Shown: positions 32,177 through 42,054, numbered from the stretch's first letter. The stretch: DNA of 64,000 nucleotides from Mycobacterium sp. E2733 (GCF_001667585.1 NZ_LZJZ01000083.1:62001-126000), one strand, 5' to 3'. The notes: generated by a model from the sequence alone, not told the origin. Numbers and translations are program-made.

Positions 32177-35104
32177 GTGTTCGCCTGGTGGGGTCGAACT
32201 GTGTACCGCTACCGGTACATCGTTATCGGGGTCACGGTAGCTCTTTGCCTGCTCGGCGGCGTTTTCGGGGTCAGCCTCGGCAAGCATGTCACGCAGAGCG
32301 GTTTCTACGACGAGGGCAGTCAATCCGTCAAAGCCTCGGTGCTGGGCGACCAGACCTATGGCCGCGACCGCACCAGCCACATCGTGGCGACGTTCACCGC
32401 CCCCAGCGGCAAGACCGTGGACGACCAGGCCTGGCGGGACAAGATCGTCGGCGAGCTCAACAAGTTCAAGACCGACCACGCCGACGAGGTCGTCGGTTGG
32501 GCCGGGTGGCTGGCGGCGCCGGACAGCACGAACCCCCTGATCAAGGGGATGGTCAGCGAGGACAAGAAGCACACCTTCGTGTCCATCCCGCTGAAGGGCG
32601 ACGACGACGACAGCATCCTCAACAACTACAAGGCCATCGCGCCGGCCCTGCAGAAGCTCGACGGCGGCACGGTGGAACTCGCCGGTCTCGAGCCGATCGC
32701 CAACGCCCTGACCGGCACCATCGCCACCGACCAGCGCCGGATGGAGGTCCTGGCGGTGCCGCTGGTGGCGGTCGTCCTGTTCCTGGTGTTCGGCGGCGCG
32801 GTCGCCGCCGGCCTGCCGGCCATCGTGGGCGGCCTCAGCATCGCGGGCTCGCTGGGCATCCTGCGGTTGGTCGCGATGTTCGGGCCGGTGCACTTCTTTG
32901 CCCAGCCGGTGGTCTCGCTGATCGGCCTCGGTATCGCGATCGACTACGGGCTTTTCGTGGTCAGCCGGTTCCGCGAGGAGATCGCCGAGGGCTACGACAC
33001 CGAGGCCGCCGTCCGCCGCACCGTCATGACGGCCGGTCGCACCGTGACGTTCTCCGCGGTGCTGATCATCGCGTCGAGCGCCAGCCTGCTGGTGTTGCCG
33101 CAGGGCTTCGTGCATTCGCTGACCTACGCGATCTTCGCCGCGGTGGGGCTGGCGGCCCTGCTGTCGATCACGTTCCTGCCGGCCTGCCTGGGCATCCTGG
33201 GCCGCCACGTCGACGCGCTGGGTGTACGGACCGCGTTCCGCGTCCCGTTCCTGCGGAACTGGAAGTACTCGCGCGCCTACCTCAACTGGCTCGCGGACCG
33301 GCTGCAGAAGACCAAGACCCGCGAAGAGGTCGAGGCCGGCTTCTGGGGCAAGCTGGTCAACTGGGTGATGAAGCGGCCGCTGGCCTTCGCCATCCCGATC
33401 GCCGTCGGCATGATCCTGCTGGTCATCCCGCTGGGCAACCTCTCTTTCGGCGGCATGAGCGAGAAATACCTGCCGCCTGATAACGCGGTACGCCTGGCGC
33501 AGGAGCACTTCGACAAACTCTTCCCCGGCTATCGGACCGAGCAGCTGACGGTGGTCATTCAGAGCACCAACGGCAGCAAGGTGACCGACCAGCAGGTCGC
33601 GGACATCCGCAACAGGATCGCGGGGCTCAACGGCTTCACCGACAAGACGTGGGAGGAGCGGCCCTGCCCGACCATCGCCGGCAACCCCTGCGTCGCCGGA
33701 CCGAACGGGACGACCGTGCCCAAGGACGGCTCGGTGCGGGTGATCCAGAACGGCCTGCTCAATAAGAACGACGCCGCCAAGAAGCTGAGCGAACTGCGGG
33801 CGGTGAACCCGCCGAAGGGCCTCAACCTCTATGTTGGCGGCACGCCTGCGCTGGAGCAGGACAGCATCCACAGCCTGTTCGACAAGGCTCCGCTGATGCT
33901 GTTCCTCTTGCTGGGCGCCACCATGCTGCTGATGTTCCTGGCGTTCGGTTCGGTGGTGTTGCCGATCAAGGCGGCGGTGATGAGCGCGCTGACGCTGGGC
34001 TCGACCATGGGCATTCTGACCTGGATCTTCGTCGACGGGCACTTCTCCAGCTGGCTGAACTTCACGCCGACGCCGCTGATGGTGGTGGTCATCGCGCTGG
34101 TCGTCGCGGTCGGTTTCGGCCTCGCCACCGACTACGAGGTGTTCCTGGTCTCCCGCATGGTCGAGGCGCGCGAACGCGGCATGTCGACCGCCGAAGCGAT
34201 CCGGATCGGCACCGCGACGACCGGGCGGCTGATCACGGCCGCCGCGCTGGTCCTCGCCGTGGTCGCCGGTTCGTTCGTGTTCTCCGACCTGGTGTTGATG
34301 AAGTATCTGGCCTTCGGCCTGATGGCGGCGCTGCTGCTGGACGCCACCATCGTCCGGATGTTCCTGGTGCCTTCGGTGATGAAGCTGCTCGGCGACGACT
34401 GCTGGTGGGCCCCGCGCTGGGCCAGGCGCCTGCAGAACAAGATCGGGCTAGGCGAGATCGACCTGCCCGACGAGCGCAAGCGGCCGACCCTCAACGGGCG
34501 GCCCGCGCGGCCCCCGGTGGCGGCCAGCCTGGTCGCCGCCGTGCCGCGCCCGCCGCACGACCCCACGCATCCCGCGGCCCTCGAACCCTCGCGCGCGACC
34601 CGTCCGGGGCCGGCCGAGCCCAAGCCCGGTTCGGAAGTGCCCGCGGGCGCGGCGATGCGGGCCGCGGCGCCCCCGGCCGATGCCGCCAACACCACGCGTT
34701 TGCAGACCCGGCAGCCGACGGAGGCCAAGACGACGCGCCTCTCCGTGCCCCACGCCGCCCCCGCCAACCCGGTGCACCACCCCGCCCATGAGCGGCCGGA
34801 CAATGCCGCCCCGCCGGCGCCGGCGCGACCCCCCGCCCCGGGGCCGACGGCGCCGCAACCACCGCCATCCGGCGGCGAAAACCGGGCGATCCCGGTGCCC
34901 CCCAACCGCGTCGACGACCAGGGCGACGCCGTCGAGCCCACCACCGCCTTCCCGTCGACGCGGCCGGATGCAAACGACTCCGACGCCGCCACGGAGAAGC
35001 TGAACTCCCGCGGACAGGCCGATAACGGCGACGCGCGCCAGCACCGACGTTCCGGCGGCGGGCTGTCCGCTCAGGACCTGCTGCGGCGCGAGGGTCGGCT
35101 GTAG
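32177..35104 (+). CDS. mmpL3: Trehalose monomycolate flippase/exporter MmpL3
   Basis: 975 residues (M. tuberculosis 944). The RND-type protein has 12 predicted membrane segments, two periplasmic porter domains and a Pro/Ala-rich cytoplasmic tail from about residue 760. Both proton-relay Asp-Tyr pairs are present: D256-Y257 (GLGIAIDYGLFVVSRF) and D652-Y653 (GFGLATDYEVFLVSRM). It moves trehalose monomycolate across the inner membrane for cell-wall mycolate assembly and is the target of many inhibitors; in M. tuberculosis it has also been tied to haem uptake with Rv0203. GTG start with AAGGAG 5 bases upstream; TACCGT at 32138-32143 could be its -10. Confidence 0.97.
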   Translation: MFAWWGRTVYRYRYIVIGVTVALCLLGGVFGVSLGKHVTQSGFYDEGSQSVKASVLGDQTYGRDRTSHIVATFTAPSGKTVDDQAWRDKIVGELNKFKTDHADEVVGWAGWLAAPDSTNPLIKGMVSEDKKHTFVSIPLKGDDDDSILNNYKAIAPALQKLDGGTVELAGLEPIANALTGTIATDQRRMEVLAVPLVAVVLFLVFGGAVAAGLPAIVGGLSIAGSLGILRLVAMFGPVHFFAQPVVSLIGLGIAIDYGLFVVSRFREEIAEGYDTEAAVRRTVMTAGRTVTFSAVLIIASSASLLVLPQGFVHSLTYAIFAAVGLAALLSITFLPACLGILGRHVDALGVRTAFRVPFLRNWKYSRAYLNWLADRLQKTKTREEVEAGFWGKLVNWVMKRPLAFAIPIAVGMILLVIPLGNLSFGGMSEKYLPPDNAVRLAQEHFDKLFPGYRTEQLTVVIQSTNGSKVTDQQVADIRNRIAGLNGFTDKTWEERPCPTIAGNPCVAGPNGTTVPKDGSVRVIQNGLLNKNDAAKKLSELRAVNPPKGLNLYVGGTPALEQDSIHSLFDKAPLMLFLLLGATMLLMFLAFGSVVLPIKAAVMSALTLGSTMGILTWIFVDGHFSSWLNFTPTPLMVVVIALVVAVGFGLATDYEVFLVSRMVEARERGMSTAEAIRIGTATTGRLITAAALVLAVVAGSFVFSDLVLMKYLAFGLMAALLLDATIVRMFLVPSVMKLLGDDCWWAPRWARRLQNKIGLGEIDLPDERKRPTLNGRPARPPVAASLVAAVPRPPHDPTHPAALEPSRATRPGPAEPKPGSEVPAGAAMRAAAPPADAANTTRLQTRQPTEAKTTRLSVPHAAPANPVHHPAHERPDNAAPPAPARPPAPGPTAPQPPPSGGENRAIPVPPNRVDDQGDAVEPTTAFPSTRPDANDSDAATEKLNSRGQADNGDARQHRRSGGGLSAQDLLRREGRL

Positions 35105-35118
35105 GCCCGCTATTTGCC

Positions 35119-36264
35119 CTAGTCGGCCTTCGCTTTTGGTTCATCGGGTTCGGCCTGCAGGATGCTGGCCTCGTCGGCCTCTTCGGTCTGCTTCTCGGCT
35201 TCGGCGGCCGGATCCGGAGCGAGCAGCACCTGGATCGCGTTGTTGAGGAACGCGACCGTCGGGACGGCCAGCAGCGCGCCGACGATCCCGGCGAGCACGC
35301 CCCCGGCGGAAATGGCCAGCACCACCGCGAGCGGGTGAATCGAGACGGCGCGGCCCATCACCAGCGGTTGCAGCACGTGCGCCTCGAGCTGGTTCACCGC
35401 GATCAGCAAACCGAGGGTGATCAGTGCGTAGACGAAGCCCTTGGCCAACAGGGCGACCACCACGGCCAGCAGGCCCGAGATCAACGCACCGATCAGTGGG
35501 ACGAAGGCTCCCAGGAACACCAGTGAAGCCAACGGCAACGCCAGTGGGATGCCCATGATCGCCAGGCCGGTGCCGACCCCGGCCGCGTCGGTGAGCGCCA
35601 CCAGGAAGGTGGCGCGCACGTATCCGGTCAGCGAGCCGTATCCGGCGCGGCCCGCCTCGCCCACGCGGCCGCGGACGTCCGACGGAAAGATTTTGGACAC
35701 GTAGGCCCAGATGTTGCGCCCGCCGTAGAGGAAGAAGATCAGCGTGAACAGCACCAGCACCGCCGCGGTGACCAGTTCGGTGATGGTTGCCGCGGTCGAC
35801 AGGGCGCCGCTTTCCAGCTTCGCCTGATTGTTGCGCAGCGCCTCGATCGCGGCGTTGCCCGCGTTGTCGATCTGTTCACGGCGCAGATGCACCGGCCCGT
35901 TGATGAGCCAGCGCCGGGTGGACTCGATGCTGTGCGTCACCTGTTCGGTCAGGCCCGGGAGACCGTCCACGAACTGGTTGACGACGAAAGCCAGGATGCC
36001 GCCCAGCACCCCGAAACCCCCCAGCAACACCAACGTGACGGCACCACCGCGGGGCAGACCGCGTCGGTCGAGCCAGTCGACCACCGGCAGCAGCAGGGCG
36101 CTGAGCAACAGCGCCACCAGCACGGGGACGATGATGATTTCGAGCTTCTTCACCACCCACAGCAGGGCGATCAGCGCGGCGAGGATGACCAGCAAACGCC
36201 AGGCCCAGGCTGCGGTCTTGCGGACGAGGGGTTCGACCGAAGCGTCATCGGTGTTTGCCGGCAT
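35119..36264 (-). CDS. AI-2E/TqsA-family membrane transporter (Rv0205-like)
   Basis: 381 residues. Eight or so membrane segments in the family pattern: a pair near residues 20-75, one near 85, a long amphipathic loop (about 105-150), then a C-terminal cluster with [20 protein letters not shown] and [18 protein letters not shown], the conserved core of AI-2E-type exporters. The final 40 residues are charged and cytoplasmic. The substrate is unknown. Start ATG at 36264 lies 6 bases after a TAGGCT box. It converges with mmpL3 (14-base gap) and is divergent from the Rv0204c-like gene. Confidence 0.88.
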   Translation of the reverse strand: MPANTDDASVEPLVRKTAAWAWRLLVILAALIALLWVVKKLEIIIVPVLVALLLSALLLPVVDWLDRRGLPRGGAVTLVLLGGFGVLGGILAFVVNQFVDGLPGLTEQVTHSIESTRRWLINGPVHLRREQIDNAGNAAIEALRNNQAKLESGALSTAATITELVTAAVLVLFTLIFFLYGGRNIWAYVSKIFPSDVRGRVGEAGRAGYGSLTGYVRATFLVALTDAAGVGTGLAIMGIPLALPLASLVFLGAFVPLIGALISGLLAVVVALLAKGFVYALITLGLLIAVNQLEAHVLQPLVMGRAVSIHPLAVVLAISAGGVLAGIVGALLAVPTVAFLNNAIQVLLAPDPAAEAEKQTEEADEASILQAEPDEPKAKAD

Positions 36265-36270
36265 TGGGTG

Positions 36271-36276
36271 AGCCTA
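36271..36276 (-). promoter_or_regulatory. -10 box, leaderless start of the AI-2E-type transporter
   Basis: TAGGCT on the minus strand ends 6 bases before the ATG at 36264. Confidence 0.5.
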
Positions 36277-36408
36277 TCCGGCGCGGGGCACAACCAAACG
36301 TGCCCGGACCCGTCCGCACGCCAGCCGGCCGCGACCACCCCGGCACGATCCGGTTACGACCCCGACACGGTCGGCGACGCGCGGCGATCCCCGCGCCACC
36401 TGCACCGT

Positions 36409-36414
36409 TACCCT
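36409..36414 (+). promoter_or_regulatory. -10 box, leaderless start of the Rv0204c-like gene
   Basis: TACCCT ends 7 bases before the GTG at 36422. Confidence 0.5.
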
Positions 36415-36421
36415 AAACCAC

Positions 36422-37591
36422 GTGTCGCACGACGCACCCGCCCGCAATCTCGAGTTCCCGCGCGAAGAGGCCCCGCGCGGGAAGTACTGGTGGCTGCGGT
36501 GGGTGATCCTCGGGGCCGTCGCCATCGTGCTTGCCGTGGAGGTCGCGCTGGGCTGGCATCAGCTGGCCAAGGCGTGGATGAGCCTGTACGAGGCGAACTG
36601 GTGGTGGCTGCTGGCGTCGGTGGTGGCGTCGGCCGCGTCGATGCACAGCTTCGCGCAAATCCAGCGCACGCTGTTGCGGTCGGCCGGCGTACACGTCAAA
36701 CAGTTGCGGTCGGAAGCCGCCATCTATGCCGCCAACTCGCTGAGCACCACGCTGCCCGGCGGGCCGGTGCTCTCGGCCACCTTTTTGCTTAGGCAGCAAC
36801 GGCTTTGGGGCGCTTCGACCGTGGTGGCGTCGTGGCAGCTGGTGATGGGGGGCGTCCTGCAGGCCGTGGGACTGGCGCTGCTGGGGCTGGGCGGCGCGTT
36901 CTTCCTCGGCGCGAAGAACAACCCGTTCTCGTTGCTGTTCACCCTCGGCGGCTTCGTCGCATTGCTGATTCTCGCCCAGGCCGTCGCGTCGCGGCCGGAA
37001 CTGATCGACGGCATCGGCTGCCGGGTGTTGTCGTGGGTCAACTCCGTCCGCGGCCGGCCCGCCGACACCGGCCTGGACAGATGGCGCCAGACCCTGATGC
37101 AGCTGGAATCGGTGAGCCTGGGCCGGCGCGACATGGGGGTGGCCTTCGGCTGGTCGATGTTCAACTGGGTCGCCGACGTGGCCTGCCTCGGCTTCGCGGC
37201 CTACGCCGCCGGGGACCACGCGTCGGTCGCCGGGCTCACGGTGGCCTACGCGGCCGCCCGGGCCGTCGGGACCATACCGCTGATGCCGGGCGGCTTGCTG
37301 GTGGTCGAGGCGGTGCTGGTGCCGGGGCTGGTATCCAGCGGCATGTCGCTGCCCAACGCGATCTCGGCCATGCTGATCTACCGGCTGATCAGCTGGCTGC
37401 TCATGTCCGCCATCGGGTGGGTGGTGTTCTTCTTCGTCTTTCGCACGGAGAACGTCGCCGTCCCGGACGACGAGGAGGCGGCGCCGAACACCGAACCGAC
37501 CGGGCCGCAGGCGACGAGCACGAACGATCCGACGGAGACCGCCTTGCAGGGCCCGTTACCGCCCGATCGGAGCCCGGATAGCGAAGATTAG
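36422..37591 (+). CDS. LPG-synthase-type/UPF0104 integral membrane protein (Rv0204c-like)
   Basis: 389 residues with about eight membrane segments, including WWLRWVILGAVAIVLAVEVA near the N-terminus, SVVASAASMHSFAQIQRTLL and the glycine-rich AYAAARAVGTIPLMPGGLLVVEAVLVPGLV near residue 280. This conserved loop marks the transmembrane domain found in lysylphosphatidylglycerol synthetases and YbhN-like proteins. There is no catalytic soluble domain. The last 50 residues are acidic and hydrophilic. The function is unknown; it lies between mmpL3 and mmpL11. Its TAG stop overlaps the TAA stop of the convergent haem-binding protein gene. Confidence 0.85.
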   Translation: MSHDAPARNLEFPREEAPRGKYWWLRWVILGAVAIVLAVEVALGWHQLAKAWMSLYEANWWWLLASVVASAASMHSFAQIQRTLLRSAGVHVKQLRSEAAIYAANSLSTTLPGGPVLSATFLLRQQRLWGASTVVASWQLVMGGVLQAVGLALLGLGGAFFLGAKNNPFSLLFTLGGFVALLILAQAVASRPELIDGIGCRVLSWVNSVRGRPADTGLDRWRQTLMQLESVSLGRRDMGVAFGWSMFNWVADVACLGFAAYAAGDHASVAGLTVAYAAARAVGTIPLMPGGLLVVEAVLVPGLVSSGMSLPNAISAMLIYRLISWLLMSAIGWVVFFFVFRTENVAVPDDEEAAPNTEPTGPQATSTNDPTETALQGPLPPDRSPDSED

Positions 37592-38136
37592 CCGGCGGTG
37601 TTGCCCCGGGGCGGCCCCGAGAGCGGGTTGGCCGGCGCCGGTGCGACAGGACCGGTGGCCGCCGGCGGGGCAGCCGGCGTGCCGCCCAGCGGGGACGCCG
37701 CCGCGTTACCCGGCAGGCCGGGTAGCCCACCCGCGGCGCCCTGCGCCTGCTGCATCATGCCCATCGCCTGCGCAGGTGAGATCGGCAGCTTGCACTGCAG
37801 CGACAGGTTGGTCAGCGGCTGGGCGATCGACGTCATGTCGCCGGCCACCTTGGGGTTGGCCTCGAAGTAGGACTTCAGCCCGGTCATCGACTGCGGGCCC
37901 GCCTGCTGCTGCAGCATCGAGGTCATCGTCTGGTTGGTCTCCGGATGCGAATCCAAGTAGTCGCCCATCGACTTGGAGACCGAACCGATCGTCCGGGCGA
38001 CTTCGCTGGCCGAGCACGGGTCGGTAGCGCCCGTCGCCGCCGGTCCCGCCGCGACCGCGAGCGCGGCGCACGGCAGGGTGGCGGCGATCAGCCCGGCAAA
38101 GATTCTGCGGCGCCCGGTCGCGGTGCCTCTGGTCAT
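37588..38136 (-). CDS. Secreted haem-binding protein, Rv0203-like, with extra C-terminal tail
   Basis: 182 residues. An Arg-rich N-terminus and hydrophobic segment (FAGLIAATLPCAALAVAA) form a signal peptide with likely cleavage near residue 37. The mature helical domain (about residues 38-130) has two Cys (41 and 114) that may form a disulfide, and MGDYLDSHPETN with Tyr60 and His64. These match haem ligands described for M. tuberculosis Rv0203. The third ligand, a His in the Rv0203 sequence as I recall it, is Tyr90 here (LKSYFEANPKV). A Pro/Ala/Gly-rich tail of about 45 residues follows. AAGGAG ribosome site. It lies between mmpL3 and mmpL11, its reported haem-transfer partners. Confidence 0.88.
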   Translation of the reverse strand: MTRGTATGRRRIFAGLIAATLPCAALAVAAGPAATGATDPCSASEVARTIGSVSKSMGDYLDSHPETNQTMTSMLQQQAGPQSMTGLKSYFEANPKVAGDMTSIAQPLTNLSLQCKLPISPAQAMGMMQQAQGAAGGLPGLPGNAAASPLGGTPAAPPAATGPVAPAPANPLSGPPRGNTAG

Positions 38137-38464
38137 GGAAACTCCTTAGTGTTTGCGACGTCGCACGCAGCACCGACGCCTCGCAAACGGCTGCACTGGG
38201 CGGCCTCATCGATGGCGGAGCTCCCCAGGACCCCGCGGGCCATCCGACATCCTGCCATCGCCGGCGGCGCCCCGGCCAGCCCGTCGACGTCCGTGTGATG
38301 AAAATCCCGCCGGGTCACCGGCTCACAACGACTTGGCAGCGTCTTGGCAACAACGCCGTCGCTGCAGCTCAGGAACCAGAAAGCTGACATCATCCACAGG
38401 TCGCTGCGGTATTCTCGCCAGCACGCATTTCGCGACACAGGGGAGTGACGAAATCCAGCAGTTA
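38137..38464. other. 328-base gap between the haem-binding protein gene and mmpL11
   Basis: No credible gene. It must hold both divergent promoters. TATTCT at 38410-38415 is a good -10 candidate for mmpL11, with CTGACA at 38384-38389 as a distant -35 (spacer 20). Two TTGGCA copies lie 12 bases apart near 38333-38350. No Fur/IdeR-like box is obvious. Confidence 0.4.
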
Positions 38465-41400
38465 ATGATGCGCCTGAGCCGCAGCCTGCGTAAGTACCGC
38501 TGGTTGGTCTTCACGGGCTGGTTGCTGGCTCTGGTTCCGGCGATCTATCTCGCCTTGACGCAGTCGGGGAATCTGACCGGCGGCGGTTTCGAGGTTGCGG
38601 GTTCGCAGTCGCTGCTCGTCCACGACCAGCTCGAGGAGCTCTACCACGACCAGGGGTCGTCCTCGCTGGCTTTGGTGGCGGCGCCCCGCCCGGACGCCAG
38701 CTACGCCGACATCAACGACGCGGTCGCGCTGCTCAGGCGAACCGCCGCCGAGGTTCCCGGCGTCTCGGAGGTGCCCAATCCCACCCAGCGGCCACCGCAA
38801 CCCGACCGGCCGTATGTGCTGTCGCTGCGGCTGGACTCCCGGAACACCAGTGACGTCGCCAAGCAGCTGCGCAAGAAGGTCGGCGTCAACGGCGATCAGC
38901 CCGGCCAGACCGCGAACGGCCGGGTGCGGCTGTACGTGATCGGCCAGGGCGCGCTCAGCGCCGCCGCGGCGCAGAACACCAAACACGACATCGCCGCTGC
39001 CGAGCGCTGGAACCTACCGGTGATCCTAATCGTCCTGCTCGCCGTGTTCGGCTCGCTGGCCGCCGCGGCGATCCCGCTCGCCCTCGGCGTCTGCACGGTC
39101 GTGGTCACCATGGGCCTGGTCTACCTGCTGTCGGCCTACACGACCATGTCGGTGTTCGTGACCTCAACGGTGTCCATGTTCGGGATCGCGCTCGCCGTCG
39201 ACTATTCGCTGTTCATCTTGATGCGCTTCCGCGAGGAGCTGCGAAGCGGCCGCGAGCCGCGCGAGGCCGTCGACGCCGCGATGGCCACCTCGGGGCTGGC
39301 CGTGGTGCTGTCCGGGATGACCGTCGTCGCGTCGCTCACCGGGATCTACGTGATCAACACCCCGGCGCTGAAATCGATGGCGACCGGGGCGATTCTGGCC
39401 GTCGCCGTCGCGATGCTGACCTCAACCACGCTGACCCCGGCGGCGCTGGCGACGTTCGGCCGCTCGGCCGCCAAGCGGTCGGCCTTCCTGCACTGGTCGC
39501 GCGGGCCGGAGGGCGGCCAATCCCGGTTCTGGAACCGCTGGGTCGGCTGGGTGATGCGCCGGCCGTGGATCTCGGCGCTCGCGGCATCGCTGGTCCTGCT
39601 CGTGATGGCCGCACCGGCGGCCTCGATGGTGCTGGGCAACAGCCTGCTGCGCCAGTTCGACTCGTCGCACGAAATCCGCGCCGGGGTGGGCGCGGCCGCC
39701 CAGGCGCTGGGCCCCGGCGCGCTCGGCCCCATCCGGGTGCTGGTCACCTTTCCCGACGGCGGCGCCGCCTCACCCGAACACAGCCAGACCATCGGCGCGA
39801 TCCGGCAGCGGATGACGCAGGCCCCCAACATCGTCTCGGTGGCGCCGCCGCAATTCGCCGAGGACAACGGCAGCGCCCTGCTGTCCGCAGTGTTGTCGGT
39901 CGACCCCGAGGACATGCGGGCCCGCGAGACGGTCGGCTGGATGCGCGCGCAGCTGCCCAGCGTGCCCGACCGGGGAACCGCACGAGTGGACGTCGGCGGC
40001 CCGACGGCGCTGATCAAGGACTTCGACGACCAGGTGTCCAAGACCGAGCCGCTGGTGCTGGGGATCGTCGCGCTGATCGCGTTCGTCATGCTGCTGCTCT
40101 CGGTGCACTCGGTGTTCCTGGCGCTCAAGGGCGTGCTGATGACACTGCTGTCGGTCGCGGCCGCCTACGGCAGCCTGGTGATGGTGTTCCAGTGGGGCTG
40201 GCTGAAGGACCTCGGCTTCGCCCAGATCAGCTCGATCGACAGCACCGTTCCCCCGCTGGTGCTCGCGATGACCTTCGGGTTGTCGATGGATTACGAGATC
40301 TTCCTGCTGACCCGCATCAGGGAACGCTTCCTGCATTCGGGGAACACCCGCGACGCCGTGGCGTACGGGGTGAGCACCAGCGCCCGCACGATCACCAGCG
40401 CCGCGCTGATCATGATCGCCGTCTTCATCGGCTTCGCGTTCGCCGGCATGCCGCTGGTGGCCGAGATCGGCGTGGCGTGCGCCGTCGCGATCGCCGTGGA
40501 CGCCACCGTGGTGCGGCTGGTCCTGGTGCCGGCGCTGATGGCGATGTTCGCGCAGTGGAACTGGTGGATCCCGCCGTGGCTGTCGCGCGTGCTGCCGTCG
40601 GTCGACTTCGACCGGCCCCTGCCGGAGGTCGATCTGGGCGACGTCGTGGTCATTCCCGACGACATATCGGCGCTGACGGCGCCCAACGCCGACCTGCGGA
40701 TGGTGCTCAAGTCGGCGGCCAAGCTCAAGCACCTGGCGCCGGACGCCATCTGCGTGACCGACCCGCTGGCCTTCACCGGCTGCGGGCGCAGCGGCAAGGA
40801 AAGACAGGGCGCGCCGGTGCAGGGGTCCGAGCAGGATCGCGGGCGCGACCCCGGTCAGATCCCCCATCAGGTCGACATCGACGACGAGAAGGCGGGCGTC
40901 GGGGTGGGCGCCGCCGACCGCAGGACCGGGAGCAACGGTCACACCAACGGCACGGCCAAGAAGCTGGTCGGTGGACTGGCCTCACGCAACGGCATCGCCA
41001 AGGCGATCGTCGGTGCCGGCCGGCCCGTCCACCCGGTCACGTTGTGGCGCGGGCGGCTTTCGGTCGCCATCGACGCGCTGGAGAGCGAGACCGACACCGC
41101 GGACCGCCCGGTGTACGAACGCCGCAGCCCGGTGGAAACCACCCACGTTCAGCTGCCCACCGGCGACCGGCTGCTGGTCCCCACCGGCGCCGAGACGCTG
41201 CGCCTCAAGGGCTACCTCATCATGTGCCGTAACAGTCGCCGCGATTATGCCGACTTTGCCGATATGGTTGAAACGTTGGAGCCCGAGACCGCCGCTGTGG
41301 TGCTGGCCGGCATGGACAGGTACTACTGTTGTCAGTCGCCCAGGCGGGAATGGATCGCCACCCAATTGGTCCGTCGACTCGCTGATCCGGATCCCTGTGA

Positions 41401-41506
41401 TTTAAATGACGAGCAAGGATCCGAGGCCGACGCCCGCCCGGACTGGGATGAGATCAGGCAGCGCTGCCTGTCGGTGGCCGTAGCGATGTTGGAGGAGGCG
41501 AGGTGA
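38465..41506 (+). CDS. mmpL11: RND-family lipid transporter MmpL11
   Basis: 1013 residues (M. tuberculosis 966). The first residues MMRLSRSLRKYRWLVFTGWL match MmpL11 from memory; the frame upstream of 38465 does not. There are two blocks of membrane segments with the paired Asp-Tyr relay sites (GIALAVDYSLFILMRF and FGLSMDYEIFLLTRI) and a long cytoplasmic C-terminus. It exports mycolate-derived lipids (monomeromycolyl diacylglycerol and mycolate wax ester in M. smegmatis) and is linked to haem acquisition with Rv0203. About residues 785-845 form a polar, low-complexity insertion that I do not recall in M. tuberculosis. The next gene overlaps its stop. Confidence 0.95.
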   Translation: MMRLSRSLRKYRWLVFTGWLLALVPAIYLALTQSGNLTGGGFEVAGSQSLLVHDQLEELYHDQGSSSLALVAAPRPDASYADINDAVALLRRTAAEVPGVSEVPNPTQRPPQPDRPYVLSLRLDSRNTSDVAKQLRKKVGVNGDQPGQTANGRVRLYVIGQGALSAAAAQNTKHDIAAAERWNLPVILIVLLAVFGSLAAAAIPLALGVCTVVVTMGLVYLLSAYTTMSVFVTSTVSMFGIALAVDYSLFILMRFREELRSGREPREAVDAAMATSGLAVVLSGMTVVASLTGIYVINTPALKSMATGAILAVAVAMLTSTTLTPAALATFGRSAAKRSAFLHWSRGPEGGQSRFWNRWVGWVMRRPWISALAASLVLLVMAAPAASMVLGNSLLRQFDSSHEIRAGVGAAAQALGPGALGPIRVLVTFPDGGAASPEHSQTIGAIRQRMTQAPNIVSVAPPQFAEDNGSALLSAVLSVDPEDMRARETVGWMRAQLPSVPDRGTARVDVGGPTALIKDFDDQVSKTEPLVLGIVALIAFVMLLLSVHSVFLALKGVLMTLLSVAAAYGSLVMVFQWGWLKDLGFAQISSIDSTVPPLVLAMTFGLSMDYEIFLLTRIRERFLHSGNTRDAVAYGVSTSARTITSAALIMIAVFIGFAFAGMPLVAEIGVACAVAIAVDATVVRLVLVPALMAMFAQWNWWIPPWLSRVLPSVDFDRPLPEVDLGDVVVIPDDISALTAPNADLRMVLKSAAKLKHLAPDAICVTDPLAFTGCGRSGKERQGAPVQGSEQDRGRDPGQIPHQVDIDDEKAGVGVGAADRRTGSNGHTNGTAKKLVGGLASRNGIAKAIVGAGRPVHPVTLWRGRLSVAIDALESETDTADRPVYERRSPVETTHVQLPTGDRLLVPTGAETLRLKGYLIMCRNSRRDYADFADMVETLEPETAAVVLAGMDRYYCCQSPRREWIATQLVRRLADPDPCDLNDEQGSEADARPDWDEIRQRCLSVAVAMLEEAR

Positions 41507-42054
41507 CGTTGGCATCTGACCGACGCCCCACACTGCCGCCCCACCGGTCGGCCACCGACCCGCGCATGCGCGAGGCCGGGCCCGGCGGTCCATCTCGCAG
41601 TGGGCCCCTTCAAGACCCCGACCAGCCGGTGGAGTTCTGGCCGACGTCGGCCATTCGTGCCGCGCTGCAGGGCGGCGACATCGCCACCTGGAAGCGCATC
41701 GCGGCCGCCTTGAAGCGCGATCCGTACGGGCGGACCGCCCGCCAGGTCGAAGAGGTGCTCGAAGGCACCCGGCCCTACGGCATCTCCAAGGCGCTGTGGG
41801 AGGTGCTGGAACGCGCCCGCACCCACCTGGAGGCCAACGAACGGGCCGAGGTGGCCCGCCACGTGCGGCTGCTCATCGACCGGTCGGGCCTGGCCGAACA
41901 GGAGTTCGCCTCCCGAATCGGGGTGACCGCCGATGATCTCATCGCCTACCTGGACGGCAGCACCAGCCCGTCGGCCGCGCTGATGATCCGGATGCGCCGC
42001 CTGTCGGACCGGTTCGTCAAGGTGAAGTCGACGCGCTCGGCCGAGTCCAACTGA
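41503..42054 (+). CDS. Hypothetical protein with XRE-like C-terminus (Rv0201c-like)
   Basis: 183 residues. The N-terminal 40 are disordered and Pro-rich. The centre (EFWPTSAIRAALQGGDIATW) resembles the N-terminal part of short mycobacterial regulators, and the C-terminus (residues about 115-170, LLIDRSGLAEQEFASRIGVT then YLDGSTSPSAALMIRMRRLS) reads as a helix-turn-helix of the XRE type. It may bind DNA. GTG start with GGAGG upstream; it overlaps the mmpL11 stop as GTGA (41503-41506), so the two are translationally coupled. Its stop abuts that of the convergent Rv0200-like gene with no gap. Confidence 0.8.
   Translation: MTLASDRRPTLPPHRSATDPRMREAGPGGPSRSGPLQDPDQPVEFWPTSAIRAALQGGDIATWKRIAAALKRDPYGRTARQVEEVLEGTRPYGISKALWEVLERARTHLEANERAEVARHVRLLIDRSGLAEQEFASRIGVTADDLIAYLDGSTSPSAALMIRMRRLSDRFVKVKSTRSAESN

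Noticed and set aside
32000..34042. 680-residue minus-strand ORF opposite mmpL3
   Set aside because: Antisense shadow of mmpL3 with His/Asp/Arg-rich composition and no domain.
38153..38464. 104-codon N-terminal extension of mmpL11
   Set aside because: No membrane or signal character and no ribosome site; the known MmpL11 N-terminus starts at 38465.
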